From Edaphobacillus lindanitolerans (GTDB taxonomy: Bacteria; Bacillota; Bacilli; Bacillales_A; Planococcaceae), in assembly GCF_900156305.1 (NCBI RefSeq), contig NZ_FTPL01000001.1, positions 1,257,446 through 1,321,445 on the forward strand: 64,000 bases of DNA. Reading direction: 5' to 3'. The first letter of the stretch is position 1; each line of letters starts with the position of its first letter. A model generated the notes under the pieces. The model saw nothing but the letters and a program-made list of their open reading frames with translations. It was not told the DNA's origin and searched no databases. Made by a program: the position numbers and the translations under genes. This document shows positions 16,104 to 24,068 of this stretch, in pieces.

Positions 16104-16751
16104 ATGCGTTTTCTGCTCCCCGCAGTCATTGCCGCATTCGGGGTCGTGTATATCTTTTTCATTCCTCCCGAACCGGTCGGGCTGAAGATTTTCATGAAGC
16201 TGATCCCGATGGTGCTGATCATCGGGTATGCGGCACTGCGCCCACGCGGGATGTCCGCCAGCTACAAGCCGATTGTCATGGCCGGACTGTTCATCTGCGC
16301 GGTTGCCGACGGCGTCATCTACTGGTTCATCGCCGGTCTCGTGACCTTCCTCATCGGCCATCTGTTTTACATCACGGCTTTCCGGAAGGCGTCCGTCCGG
16401 CCGATGCCCTGGTCAGCCGGTGCGGCACTGCTGGTTTTCGGCATCGTGATGGCTGCGGTGGTCGCCCTGCCTCTGTTATTGGACGGAAACCTGCTCGGCG
16501 CGGCCGTCATCGCCTACATGATCGTCATCCTGATGATGGGCTGGACCGCCGTCCGGACGGCGAATCCGTATGCAATCGCCGGTGCCCTTCTGTTCATCCT
16601 GTCCGATTCCATCCTGGCGATCGACCGGTTCACGGTGCCGATCCCCGGCCGGGATGCGTTCGTCATGGTCCCGTATTATGCGGCCCAGTTTTTGATCGCC
16701 TCCAGCATCGGATTTTCCCCCGGTCAGAAAACGGACCCGCGCCTCACATGA
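16104..16751 (+). CDS. YhhN-family (lysoplasmalogenase-like) membrane protein
   Basis: A 215-residue, eight-helix membrane protein of the YhhN/TMEM86 family; characteristic acidic residues sit in or beside helices (VADGVIYWFIAGLVTFLIGHLFY and FILSDSILAIDRF). Eukaryotic TMEM86B hydrolyses lysoplasmalogen; the bacterial role is poorly known. ATG 16104 has AAGGAGG seven bases upstream; the longer frame from 16011 lacks one. Directly downstream of the LysR gene, but likely a separate function. Confidence 0.75.
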   Translation: MRFLLPAVIAAFGVVYIFFIPPEPVGLKIFMKLIPMVLIIGYAALRPRGMSASYKPIVMAGLFICAVADGVIYWFIAGLVTFLIGHLFYITAFRKASVRPMPWSAGAALLVFGIVMAAVVALPLLLDGNLLGAAVIAYMIVILMMGWTAVRTANPYAIAGALLFILSDSILAIDRFTVPIPGRDAFVMVPYYAAQFLIASSIGFSPGQKTDPRLT

Positions 16752-16764
16752 GCCGCGGGTTTCG
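16735..16764 (+). terminator. Rho-independent terminator overlapping the stop codon
   Basis: ACCCGCG (16735-16741) pairs with CGCGGGT (16754-16760), followed by TTTC. The stop codon of the YhhN gene lies in the loop. Confidence 0.6.
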
Positions 16765-16861
16765 TCTACACGGAGCGCTCCGCGCCATTCCCACCCTTCC
16801 GCCCTTCTGTTAGAATGGTACTATTCGGAATTTATCCAAAACATCAAGGGGGACAACCGAA

Positions 16862-18088
16862 ATGAAAGAGAAGCTGATCGAGCGCCTCGTGCGCTATGCG
16901 AAAATCGATACCCAGTCCAACGAAGAAAGCACGACGACTCCTTCCACCGATGGACAATGGGACCTCCTGCACGTCCTTGAAAAGGAAATGAACGAAATCG
17001 GCCTGACCGACATCACGCTCGATGATAACGGCTACCTGTTCGGGACGCTGCCGGCAAACACGGACAAGGAGGTTCCGGTGATCGGCTTCCTCGCGCACGT
17101 GGACACGGCGACCGACTACACGGGCAAAAACGTGAATCCGCAGCGGATCGACTCATACGAAGGCGGTGATATCCGGCTCAATGAACAGACCGTGATGGAA
17201 GAGTCCGTGTTCCCGCAGCTGAAAAACTATGTCGGCCACACGCTCGTCACGACCGACGGGACCACACTCCTCGGCGCCGACAACAAGGCGGGCATCGCAG
17301 AAATCATGACGGCGATGGAATATTTGATCGAGCATCCGGAGATCCAGCACGGCAAGCTGCGCGTCGCCTTCACGCCGGATGAGGAAATCGGCCGCGGCCC
17401 GCACAAGTTCGACGTCGAGGCATTCGGCGCGGAATACGCCTACACGATGGACGGCGGCCCGCTCGGCGAACTCCAGTATGAAAGCTTCAACGCGGCCGCA
17501 GCGAAGGTAACCTTCCACGGGACGAACATCCACCCGGGCTCCGCAAAAGACAAGATGGTAAACGCCATCCTCATCGCGCATGAATTCCAGGCGGCGATGC
17601 CGCAAGACGAAATTCCGCAGAAGACGGACGACTACGAAGGGTTCATCCATCTCATGTACGTGGACGGCACGGTCGAGAAGACGACCCTGTCCTACATCAT
17701 CCGTGACCATGACCGCGAGAAGTTCGAAGCGAAGAAAAAGAAGCTGGAAGACACGGCCCTCAAGCTGAACGGGAAATACGGCGAAGGCACCGTCGAACTC
17801 GACCTGAACGACCAGTATTACAACATGGCCGAGAAGATCGAGCCGGTCATGCAGATCGTCGATATCGCGTCCGATGCGTTCGGCAAGCTCGGCATCCAAC
17901 CGAACATCATCCCGGTCCGCGGCGGGACGGACGGCTCCCAGCTGTCCTACATGGGCATGCCGACGCCGAACATCTTCACGGGCGGCGACAACTACCACGG
18001 CAAGTATGAGTTCATCTCCGCCGACGACATGGAAAAGGCGACAAACGTCATCATCGAAATGGTGAAGCTGTACGAAGAACGCGCGTAA
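16862..18088 (+). CDS. pepT: Peptidase T (tripeptide aminopeptidase)
   Basis: A 408-residue M20B peptidase. Visible signatures are [11 protein letters not shown] with the first Zn ligands, LLGADNKAG, the catalytic TPDEEIGRG, and [14 protein letters not shown] of the dimerisation domain, all as in PepT. It releases the N-terminal residue of tripeptides in the cytoplasm. Start has GGGGGACAACCGAA upstream. Followed after 15 bp by a DMT exporter gene. Confidence 0.92.
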   Translation: MKEKLIERLVRYAKIDTQSNEESTTTPSTDGQWDLLHVLEKEMNEIGLTDITLDDNGYLFGTLPANTDKEVPVIGFLAHVDTATDYTGKNVNPQRIDSYEGGDIRLNEQTVMEESVFPQLKNYVGHTLVTTDGTTLLGADNKAGIAEIMTAMEYLIEHPEIQHGKLRVAFTPDEEIGRGPHKFDVEAFGAEYAYTMDGGPLGELQYESFNAAAAKVTFHGTNIHPGSAKDKMVNAILIAHEFQAAMPQDEIPQKTDDYEGFIHLMYVDGTVEKTTLSYIIRDHDREKFEAKKKKLEDTALKLNGKYGEGTVELDLNDQYYNMAEKIEPVMQIVDIASDAFGKLGIQPNIIPVRGGTDGSQLSYMGMPTPNIFTGGDNYHGKYEFISADDMEKATNVIIEMVKLYEERA

Positions 18089-18103
18089 AGGAGGGCTTTT
18101 CCC

Positions 18104-19066
18104 ATGAAAGAGATCGCACTCGGCGTCCTCGCCTCCCTGTTCTTCGCCGTGACGTTCGTCCTGAACCGGTCGATGGAACTGGACGGCGGCAGCTGGATGT
18201 GGAGTGCGTCGCTCCGATTTCTCTTCATGGTGCCGTTCCTGCTCCTCATCGTCGCCCTACGGCGGGGGCTGAAAGGTTCGATTTCGGAAATGAAGCGCAT
18301 CCCCGGCCCGTTCCTCGTCTGGAGCTTCTTCGCCTTCGTGCTGTTCTATGCGCCACTGACGTTTGCGGCGGCGTTCAGTCCGGGCTGGCTCGTCGCGGGC
18401 ACTTGGCAGCTGACGATCGTGGCCGGCGTCCTGCTCGCCCCGCTGTTCACGTTTGCCGTGAAGACGGGTGGAGTCGAACGCACGGTGCGCCATCAGATTC
18501 CGCTCGTTTCGCTCGGCATCTCGCTGATCATCCTGCTCGGCGTCGTGCTGATCCAGCTGCCGCATGCCGGAACGGTCGGCGGAAAGACGATCCTTCTCGG
18601 AATCTTGCCGATCGTCGTGGCGGCGTTCGCCTACCCGCTCGGCAACCGGAAAATGATGGAGGCGCTCGGCGGCCGGCTGGACACGTTTCAGCGTGTGCTC
18701 GCCATGACACTCGCCTCGCTTCCGTTCTGGATCGTCCTGGCAGCGGTCGCCGTCGCCACGGTCGGCTGGCCGTCCTGGACCCAGGTCGTCCAGTCATTCA
18801 TCGTCGCCGTCTCGTCCGGCGTCATCGCGACGACGCTGTTCTTCATGGCGACCGACCTGGCACGCCATGACCAGGGCCGGCTCGCCGCCGTCGAAGCGAC
18901 CCAGTCACTCGAGATCGTCTTCGCCCTCGCCGGCGAAATGATCCTCCTGTCCCTCCCGCTCCCGGGCCCTGTCGCACTCGGCGGCATCGCCGTCATCATC
19001 ACCGGCATGTCGCTCCACAGCTTCCAGACGATGCTCGCGAAGCGGAAAGCGGCAGTGGACGCGTGA
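18104..19066 (+). CDS. DMT-superfamily transporter (multidrug-resistance type)
   Basis: A 320-residue protein with ten membrane helices, matching the EmrE-like DMT subgroup (opening ALGVLASLFFAVTFVLNRSMELDGGSWMWSASLRF). Two five-helix halves are visible. Substrate unknown. GGAGGGC lies upstream of the start; it is probably co-transcribed with pepT. Confidence 0.85.
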   Translation: MKEIALGVLASLFFAVTFVLNRSMELDGGSWMWSASLRFLFMVPFLLLIVALRRGLKGSISEMKRIPGPFLVWSFFAFVLFYAPLTFAAAFSPGWLVAGTWQLTIVAGVLLAPLFTFAVKTGGVERTVRHQIPLVSLGISLIILLGVVLIQLPHAGTVGGKTILLGILPIVVAAFAYPLGNRKMMEALGGRLDTFQRVLAMTLASLPFWIVLAAVAVATVGWPSWTQVVQSFIVAVSSGVIATTLFFMATDLARHDQGRLAAVEATQSLEIVFALAGEMILLSLPLPGPVALGGIAVIITGMSLHSFQTMLAKRKAAVDA

Positions 19067-19091
19067 AGGGTGCCGCTGCAGAGAGGATGTG

Positions 19092-19280
19092 ATGAACGTG
19101 AACCGGAAACTCGCCATTCTCTTGTTTGTCGTTCTGTTGATTAATACAGCACGCTACACGGACTATGTGCTTGAGGGCAGCCGGAGCCCCTATTATTCCG
19201 CGATGCTCCTCCTGCACGTGATCGCCCTTGTCTACTTGGTATACGAGATATGGAATCGAAGAAAAAAGGTCCGCCCCTGA
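19092..19280 (+). CDS. Small two-helix membrane protein
   Basis: A 62-residue hypothetical with two hydrophobic helices (about 6-20 and 33-52) and a basic tail; no family recognised. Start chosen at ATG 19092 behind GAGAGG. Its stop codon lies inside the following bidirectional terminator. Last gene of the pepT-DMT run. Confidence 0.6.
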   Translation: MNVNRKLAILLFVVLLINTARYTDYVLEGSRSPYYSAMLLLHVIALVYLVYEIWNRRKKVRP

Positions 19281-19297
19281 CAAGGGCGGACCTTTTA
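19266..19297. terminator. Bidirectional rho-independent terminator
   Basis: GGTCCGCCC (19268-19276) pairs with GGGCGGACC (19284-19292), with A-run left and TTTTAT right. Ends both the small membrane protein gene and the Nudix gene. Confidence 0.85.
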
Positions 19298-19699
19298 TAT
19301 GGGTTGACGGCTTATCAGGGAAAGGATCGAGTCCAAGAGATCCCGGTCTTCCGGAAACGAGAGGATGAGACCGGCCATCTCGTCTGCACCTTTCCAGGCA
19401 ACTTCATGGATCAGCCCGTCGGGGTCATCAATGGTCATGCAGCCGCCCGTCAGCATCACTTCGTAATACCGGACGTCCACTTCCTCATTCTTTTTGTGGA
19501 ATAAAGGACGGACAACCGATCCTTCGAAGCCCGTCTCTTCATTCAGTTCTCTCAGACAGCACGCCTCGAACGACTCCCCTTTTTCCAACCCTCCGCACGG
19601 CACCGCCCACTTCTTCTCTTCCTCCGGCGTTCCCTGGAGCACCATCAGCAACTGTCCGTCCCCGTTCACACAAACTGCCGCTGCCCCTTTCCACGTCAT
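19295..19699 (-). CDS. Nudix hydrolase
   Basis: A 134-residue Nudix protein. The complete box GX5EX7REUXEEXGU is seen: G37-L-E-K-G-E-S-F-E, then RELNEETGF. It hydrolyses a nucleoside diphosphate linked to another moiety with Mg. Substrate not predictable from sequence. Start follows AGAGGGGGACAGGGC. Unrelated to its neighbours. Confidence 0.88.
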   Translation of the reverse strand: MTWKGAAAVCVNGDGQLLMVLQGTPEEEKKWAVPCGGLEKGESFEACCLRELNEETGFEGSVVRPLFHKKNEEVDVRYYEVMLTGGCMTIDDPDGLIHEVAWKGADEMAGLILSFPEDRDLLDSILSLISRQPI

Positions 19700-19795
19700 G
19701 CCCTGTCCCCCTCTCAGACTCTTTTTCGCATCATCTTATTTCCACTTTACCAGAAAACATCCGCTCCGGCGCTGCCGTGCGGATGTCCCCTGTTT

Positions 19796-20365
19796 TTACT
19801 TTTGGTCCGAAATCACGAACTCTGTGCTGTCATCCTTGAATCGCAGCTCCAGGTCAAATTTCGTATAGTCGTCGGGCAGGCTGAAAACCGAGAGCACTTC
19901 ACGGATGGCTTCTTCCTTTGGCGTGCCTGACGTGATCGACATTTGCTCAACGAGCGGATACAGTTCGTTGAAGGCCTCGAGGCCCTTCTTTTCCATACCG
20001 TCGAGGGAGTCTTCGATTTTTGCCTTGACCGTGTTGTCGCTTTTGCGTTCGATCTCCGCTTCGTACTCCTGGCCTTCGGCATATTCGACTTCCAGTTCGA
20101 ATTCACTGTAGGTGATCTCGTCCATTTTCTGCTGCATCTCTTCTTGGCCGGTGATATCGGCAGCTTCCGCGCTGACGGCCTCACCGGACCCGCCGCCGCC
20201 CGCCGCGTCCCCGGCCGGTTGTTCGCCTTTACCAGCGGCATTCCCTTCATCCGCCTGGGCGGCGCCGGCACCCGCTTCCGTTTCTTTGTCCGCCTCCCCG
20301 CTTCCGCATGCGGCGAGCACGAGCGAACCGGCCACGATCATCGGAAAAGCAATTTGCCTCTTCAT
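19796..20365 (-). CDS. YusW-like domain lipoprotein
   Basis: A 189-residue lipoprotein: signal peptide with lipobox LAAC (Cys 20), a Gly/Ala/Glu-rich low-complexity spacer of about 50 residues, and a C-terminal domain from about residue 80 containing YSEFELEVEYAEGQEYEAEIE and ending DDSTEFVIS, typical of YusW-like proteins of Bacillales. Function unknown. A similar lipoprotein is encoded at 32358-33020, so this genome carries at least two members. Confidence 0.75.
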   Translation of the reverse strand: MKRQIAFPMIVAGSLVLAACGSGEADKETEAGAGAAQADEGNAAGKGEQPAGDAAGGGGSGEAVSAEAADITGQEEMQQKMDEITYSEFELEVEYAEGQEYEAEIERKSDNTVKAKIEDSLDGMEKKGLEAFNELYPLVEQMSITSGTPKEEAIREVLSVFSLPDDYTKFDLELRFKDDSTEFVISDQK

Positions 20366-20449
20366 CCGGGATTCCTCCCCTCCCTTTCATACTATCTTTC
20401 CTGTTCCCGGTTTTTGCCACCTGCACACTTGGATTTCCGTCGGCCACGC

Positions 20450-20488
20450 AACACCGCCCACCGATGAATGCGGGCGGGCGGTGTTTTC
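20450..20488 (+). terminator. Orphan terminator-like hairpin
   Basis: AACACCGCCC (20450-20459) pairs with GGGCGGTGTT (20476-20485), followed by TTTC on the plus strand. No plus-strand gene ends here, so it may end an unannotated small RNA starting near 20390, or be an incidental hairpin. Confidence 0.4.
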
Positions 20489-20522
20489 ACTTATAAAATA
20501 GTCAGATTGATCCTTAAATAAA

Positions 20523-20534
20523 GAACAAGCGTTC
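20523..20534. promoter_or_regulatory. LexA (SOS) box candidate
   Basis: GAAC-AAGC-GTTC in the context AGAACAAGCGTTCG matches the Gram-positive LexA operator pattern GAACNNNNGTTC. It overlaps the -35 region of the promoter whose -10 (TATAAT) is at 20545-20550, an ideal repressor position. Confidence 0.6.
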
Positions 20535-20544
20535 GCATTTATGG

Positions 20545-20550
20545 TATAAT
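20545..20550 (+). promoter_or_regulatory. -10 box of the holin-like toxin gene
   Basis: TATAAT in ATGGTATAATAAG; the transcript would begin near 20557, giving a leader of about 45 nt. Confidence 0.65.
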
Positions 20551-20602
20551 AAGAGGGCAGCCATGTGCGGGACGGGCAGATCCTCCGGAAGGGGGTGATG
20601 CT

Positions 20603-20710
20603 ATGACAATTGCTGAAGCGGCAGGGCTTGCCATCTCATTGGCCGGCTCGATCGTCGGGTTTCTGACGCTTGTCGTGACGCTCATTGTCGTCATTTCCAA
20701 AAAAGAATGA
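20603..20710 (+). CDS. Putative holin-like toxin (35 aa)
   Basis: Encodes a 35-residue peptide: MTIAEAAGL start, a single hydrophobic helix (about residues 7-31) and the tail SKKE. This fits the short putative holin-like toxins of Firmicutes (Hol_Tox/TxpA-like), typically toxins of type I systems silenced by an antisense RNA. AAGGGGGTGA lies eight bases upstream of ATG. The mRNA continues past the stop through a hairpin (20711-20740) to a terminator at 20790-20820, as is usual for these loci. A LexA-like box over the promoter suggests induction by DNA damage. No antisense promoter could be confirmed by eye. Confidence 0.7.
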   Translation: MTIAEAAGLAISLAGSIVGFLTLVVTLIVVISKKE

Positions 20711-20740
20711 CCGTCCCCACCTCGGCCAAGGATGGGACGG
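20711..20740 (+). other. Hairpin in the toxin mRNA 3' region
   Basis: CCGTCCC (20711-20717) pairs with GGGACGG (20734-20740) immediately after the toxin stop codon. Similar conserved hairpins follow holin-like toxin genes and may be the antisense-RNA target (inference). Confidence 0.5.
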
Positions 20741-20789
20741 CCAATCGCTGCATATTATCGCCTGACGTCCCGTCCGGGCACAGGCTGCC

Positions 20790-20820
20790 GGGCCGGATGT
20801 TCGCGCATCCGGTCCTTTTT
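20790..20820 (+). terminator. Rho-independent terminator of toxin mRNA
   Basis: GGGCCGGATG, loop TTCGCG, CATCCGGTCC, then TTTTT: ten base pairs with one G-T wobble. Confidence 0.8.
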
Positions 20821-20897
20821 CGTAGTCCATCTTTCTTATGCCATTATACCCTATCTTCCGGACCGGCTCAAGAAAACTCAGATTATGAACCGGTTGT

Positions 20898-21992
20898 TCA
20901 ATCGGGATCGTACGGTCCGAGAATCTTCAGGGCCTCTTCGGCGATGGAGGTGTCGATCGCCGTCTCAAAGTCAATGTCACCGGAAATCGCACCGGCGGCC
21001 TTGTAGTGTTCAAACTGTTTCTGGATGTCGTCGACGAACATCTTGCCGTCCGGATTCAGGCCGGTCACGTTCACTTTCTCCCAAAGACCCGGGTCTTTCA
21101 GCGCCGTGTGCTTCACCATGATGTCGATCACTTCGTCCTTGCCCTCATCCTTGAAGAATGCATCGTTGTAGTCACGAAGCCCTTTCAGGTAGGCAAGCAT
21201 GAAGCGGAGCGAAATCTCCTTCTCCTGGGTCATGAACTGCGGAGAGCCGAGCACCATGGCGATCTGGGATTCCGGCGCATAGTCCGTCGCATCGAGGAAC
21301 CGCTGGTGCATGCCGTTCTCGACGCCCTGCGTGATGAGCGGCTCGATGTTCAGCGCGGCGTCGACCGATCCGCTGTCAATCGCCCCGAGCATGCTGCCAA
21401 AGTCGGCGATCAGCACAAACTCCACATCTTCTTCGGTGAGGCCCGCATGCTCGAGCATCATGTCGAAGATGTAGCTGTCGATCGAGTTGCGGGACGAGAC
21501 GGCGATCTTCTTGCCCTTCATGTCGGCGTAGTCCTTGATGTCGCTGTCCACGGGCGTGACGAACGTGAAGTACGACTTGCCCGGCACGTTGTGGCCTTTG
21601 TCGGCGATGATCCGGACGTCGATCCCCTGCGCGATCGCATTGAAAAACGATGCCGTGGACACGCCGCCCGCGATGTCGACCTCGCCCGCCGCGAGGGCCG
21701 GGAGCATCTCATCGCTGTTCGCAAACTGGGCGAATTTCACATCGATGTTGTAGTCCTCAAAATATCCTTTTTCCTTGGCAATATAAAACCCGGCACCGGA
21801 AGCCGCCCCGTCCTCGGCAATCATGACGGTGACGCGCTCATCGAGCGGTGCGAGATCCCCGGACGGCGCTTCCTCCGCCGGCTTTTCCGTCGGCTTCGCG
21901 GGTGCAGCCGGCTCCTTTTTCCCGCAGCCCCCGAGAATGAGGAGCATGGCGGCGAATAATACGAACGCGTACTTCCAAATCCCTTTCCTCAC
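20898..21992 (-). CDS. ABC transporter substrate-binding lipoprotein (SsuA/NMT1 family)
   Basis: A 364-residue lipoprotein: lipobox LGGC (Cys 23), Pro/Ala/Glu-rich linker, then an NMT1/SsuA-type binding fold (GAASGAGFYIAKEKGYFEDYNIDV ... AGEVDIAGGVSTASFFNAIAQG). Family members bind sulfonates, taurine, nitrate or thiamine precursors. I see no TPP riboswitch upstream, so the ligand is open. GTG start behind AAGGGGG. Third gene of a permease-ATPase-SBP operon. Confidence 0.85.
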   Translation of the reverse strand: MRKGIWKYAFVLFAAMLLILGGCGKKEPAAPAKPTEKPAEEAPSGDLAPLDERVTVMIAEDGAASGAGFYIAKEKGYFEDYNIDVKFAQFANSDEMLPALAAGEVDIAGGVSTASFFNAIAQGIDVRIIADKGHNVPGKSYFTFVTPVDSDIKDYADMKGKKIAVSSRNSIDSYIFDMMLEHAGLTEEDVEFVLIADFGSMLGAIDSGSVDAALNIEPLITQGVENGMHQRFLDATDYAPESQIAMVLGSPQFMTQEKEISLRFMLAYLKGLRDYNDAFFKDEGKDEVIDIMVKHTALKDPGLWEKVNVTGLNPDGKMFVDDIQKQFEHYKAAGAISGDIDFETAIDTSIAEEALKILGPYDPD

Positions 21993-22024
21993 TTAAATCC
22001 CCCTTCTGTCATTGAACGGACGCA

Positions 22025-22804
22025 CTATTGCCGGGACCGCTGGACTTCCTCCTGCAGGTGCTTCAGCACCCGGACGAACTGCTCCGCCACATCCGGATCG
22101 GCCCGGATCGCCTCCATCGTGCGGGGCCGCGGTGTCCCTACCCGGATCTCGTCCGCAATCCGGCCCGGCTGCGCACTCATGAGCAGGATCCGGTCAGACA
22201 GCAGAAGGGCCTCGTCGATGCTGTGCGTGATGAAGAGCACCGTCTTTTTCGTCTCGGTCCAGATCTGCAGCAGCTCCTCCTGGAGGATGAACTTGTTCTG
22301 CTCATCGAGCGCGGCGAACGGTTCATCCATGAGCAGGATCTCGGGATCATTCGCAAACGCCCGGGCAATCGAAACGCGCTGCTTCATTCCTCCGGACAGC
22401 TCTTTCGGATACCGGTCGGCGAACGCCATAAGGCCGGTTTTATTGAGATAGTAATCGGTCCGTTCCTTGACAACCTTCTTCGGAAGCTTCCGCATCTGAA
22501 GACCGAACGCCACGTTGTCGCGGACGGTGAGCCATGGGATGACTCCCCGCTCCTGGAACACCATCGACTGGAGCGGCCGGTCCTCCTTCCCCGCCTTGAT
22601 CGAGAACTCGCCGGCGCTCGGATGCTCGAGTTCGGCGAGGATGCGGAGCAGCGTCGTCTTCCCGCACCCGCTCGGCCCGACGATGCAGACGAATTCCCCG
22701 TCGAGAATGTCGAGCGACACTCCGTCGAGCGCCGTGATGCTTTCGCCTTTCTTGTAAAACACCTTCGTGAGATTGCGGATCCGGATTTTCACATCTTCCC
22801 CCAC
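22025..22804 (-). CDS. ABC transporter ATP-binding protein (SsuB/TauB-like)
   Basis: A 259-residue ATPase: Walker A GPSGCGKT (43-50), signature LSGGMKQR, Walker B LLMDEPFAALD, and a switch His. Close to nitrate/sulfonate/taurine importer ATPases. GTG start preceded by GGAGGTG. Lies 4 bp after the permease gene. Confidence 0.9.
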   Translation of the reverse strand: MGEDVKIRIRNLTKVFYKKGESITALDGVSLDILDGEFVCIVGPSGCGKTTLLRILAELEHPSAGEFSIKAGKEDRPLQSMVFQERGVIPWLTVRDNVAFGLQMRKLPKKVVKERTDYYLNKTGLMAFADRYPKELSGGMKQRVSIARAFANDPEILLMDEPFAALDEQNKFILQEELLQIWTETKKTVLFITHSIDEALLLSDRILLMSAQPGRIADEIRVGTPRPRTMEAIRADPDVAEQFVRVLKHLQEEVQRSRQ

Positions 22805-22808
22805 GGCT

Positions 22809-23615
22809 TCACCTCCATCTCAGAATCTTCCGCTGCAGCCCCCGCAGCAGCAGCGAGAACAAATACCCGAAGAATGAAATCAATATGAGCCCGACGTACA
22901 TCTTCTGCAGCAGGAACGCTTTGTAGGATGTCCAGATCAGGAACCCGATCCCCGAAACGGAGCCCATCATCTCGGCAGCCACGATGGTGAGCAGGGCAAT
23001 CGCCTGGCCCATCTGGATGCCCTCGAGCATGACCGGCAATGCGCCCGGGAAAGCAATTTTCAAGAAGTAGTCCTTTGAATCCGCCCCGTAGTTCTTCGCC
23101 ACATCCATATGGATCGGCTCGATGTTCAGCACGCCCGCCGCGGTGTTAATCACGACCGGGAAGAACACGCTGCCCGCAATCGTGACCACCTTCGACAGAT
23201 CCCCGATCCCGAACAGGATGATGATGATCGGCAGAAGCGCCAGTGTCGGAATCGGCATGAGCGCCATGACAATCGGCTGCACGAAATGCCGGATCGGGGA
23301 ATAAAGCCCCATGAGCAGGCCGATTACGATGCCCGGGATGACCCCGAGCAGGAAGCCTGCGAAGATCCGGTACAGCGACACGCCGATATGATGAATGAGT
23401 TCACCGCTCGCCAGCAGTTCCCAGAACGTCGTGATGATCGCGGTCGGCGGCGGGAAGAAACGCGGATCGATCAGCGCAGTCCGTGACAGAACCTCCCATA
23501 AGAGCAGCATGAAGATCGGGGAGGAGACGGTGAGGAGCTGCTTCAGCCGTTCTTTCATCTGCCGCTTTTTCCATTCTTGTCTTTCCACTTCAACCGGATT
23601 GTTTATCGGTGCCAT
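22809..23615 (-). CDS. ABC transporter permease (SsuC/TauC-like)
   Basis: A 268-residue permease with about six membrane helices and the EAA-type cytoplasmic loop (AKNYGADSKDYFLKIAFPGALPVMLEGIQMG). First gene of the importer operon; AAGGGGTG precedes the start. Together with the ATPase and lipoprotein it forms a complete importer for an unidentified small organic anion or vitamin precursor. Confidence 0.9.
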   Translation of the reverse strand: MAPINNPVEVERQEWKKRQMKERLKQLLTVSSPIFMLLLWEVLSRTALIDPRFFPPPTAIITTFWELLASGELIHHIGVSLYRIFAGFLLGVIPGIVIGLLMGLYSPIRHFVQPIVMALMPIPTLALLPIIIILFGIGDLSKVVTIAGSVFFPVVINTAAGVLNIEPIHMDVAKNYGADSKDYFLKIAFPGALPVMLEGIQMGQAIALLTIVAAEMMGSVSGIGFLIWTSYKAFLLQKMYVGLILISFFGYLFSLLLRGLQRKILRWR

Positions 23616-23735
23616 GCGCCTTCACCCCTTCTTGCTCAGGATATGAGCCCGCCCGGTGTTGCGTGTAGGCGCGGTGTGCTGAGTGTTTATTTGATTTGGC
23701 TTTATTTTGCGGGGCTTTACTTCGTGGTGTGGAAC

Positions 23736-24015
23736 CTTATTTCATATCGCGGTTCCTTATTTTATAACGGCGGCTCTTATTTCATATCGGCGCTCCTTAT
23801 TTCATATCGCTGCTCCTTATTTCATAACGCCGCTCCTTACTTCATATCGCCGTTCCTTATTTCATATCGACGCTCCTTATTTCATATCGACGCTCCTTAT
23901 TTCATATCGCCGTTCCTTATTTCATATCGCCGTTCCTTATTTCATATCGACGCTCCTTATTTCATAACACGGCCTCTTATTTCATAACTCCACTCTTTAT
24001 TTCAAACCACCCGCC
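23736..24015 (+). repeat. Tandem array 3: fourteen units of exactly 20 bp
   Basis: Units start every 20 bp from 23736 to 23996. The first ten or eleven bases are conserved (CTTATTTCATA, with minor variants) and the rest varies in a few positions (TCGCCGTTC, TCGACGCTC and similar). Two or three decayed units with irregular spacing precede it (from about 23686). The plus strand contains no stop codons in any frame, so long spurious reading frames with a 20-residue period arise. It starts 13 bp downstream of the terminator of the minus-strand antiporter gene. Confidence 0.9.
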
Positions 24016-24027
24016 CCTCCCGCCGCC

Positions 24028-24058
24028 AAAAAAACCCGTCTCCGGACGGGAGACGGGC
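24028..24058 (-). terminator. Rho-independent terminator of the antiporter gene
   Basis: On the minus strand CCCGTCTCCC-GTCC-GGAGACGGG followed by TTTTTTT. Confidence 0.85.
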
Positions 24059-24068
24059 TTGCGGGCAT

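Noticed and set aside
23577..23987. Long reading frames encoding YFIS/LFHI-type repetitive peptides
   Set aside because: They come from the 20-bp tandem array, which has no stop codons on the plus strand. All three frames give the same 20-residue period, and there is no ribosome binding site or biased codon use.
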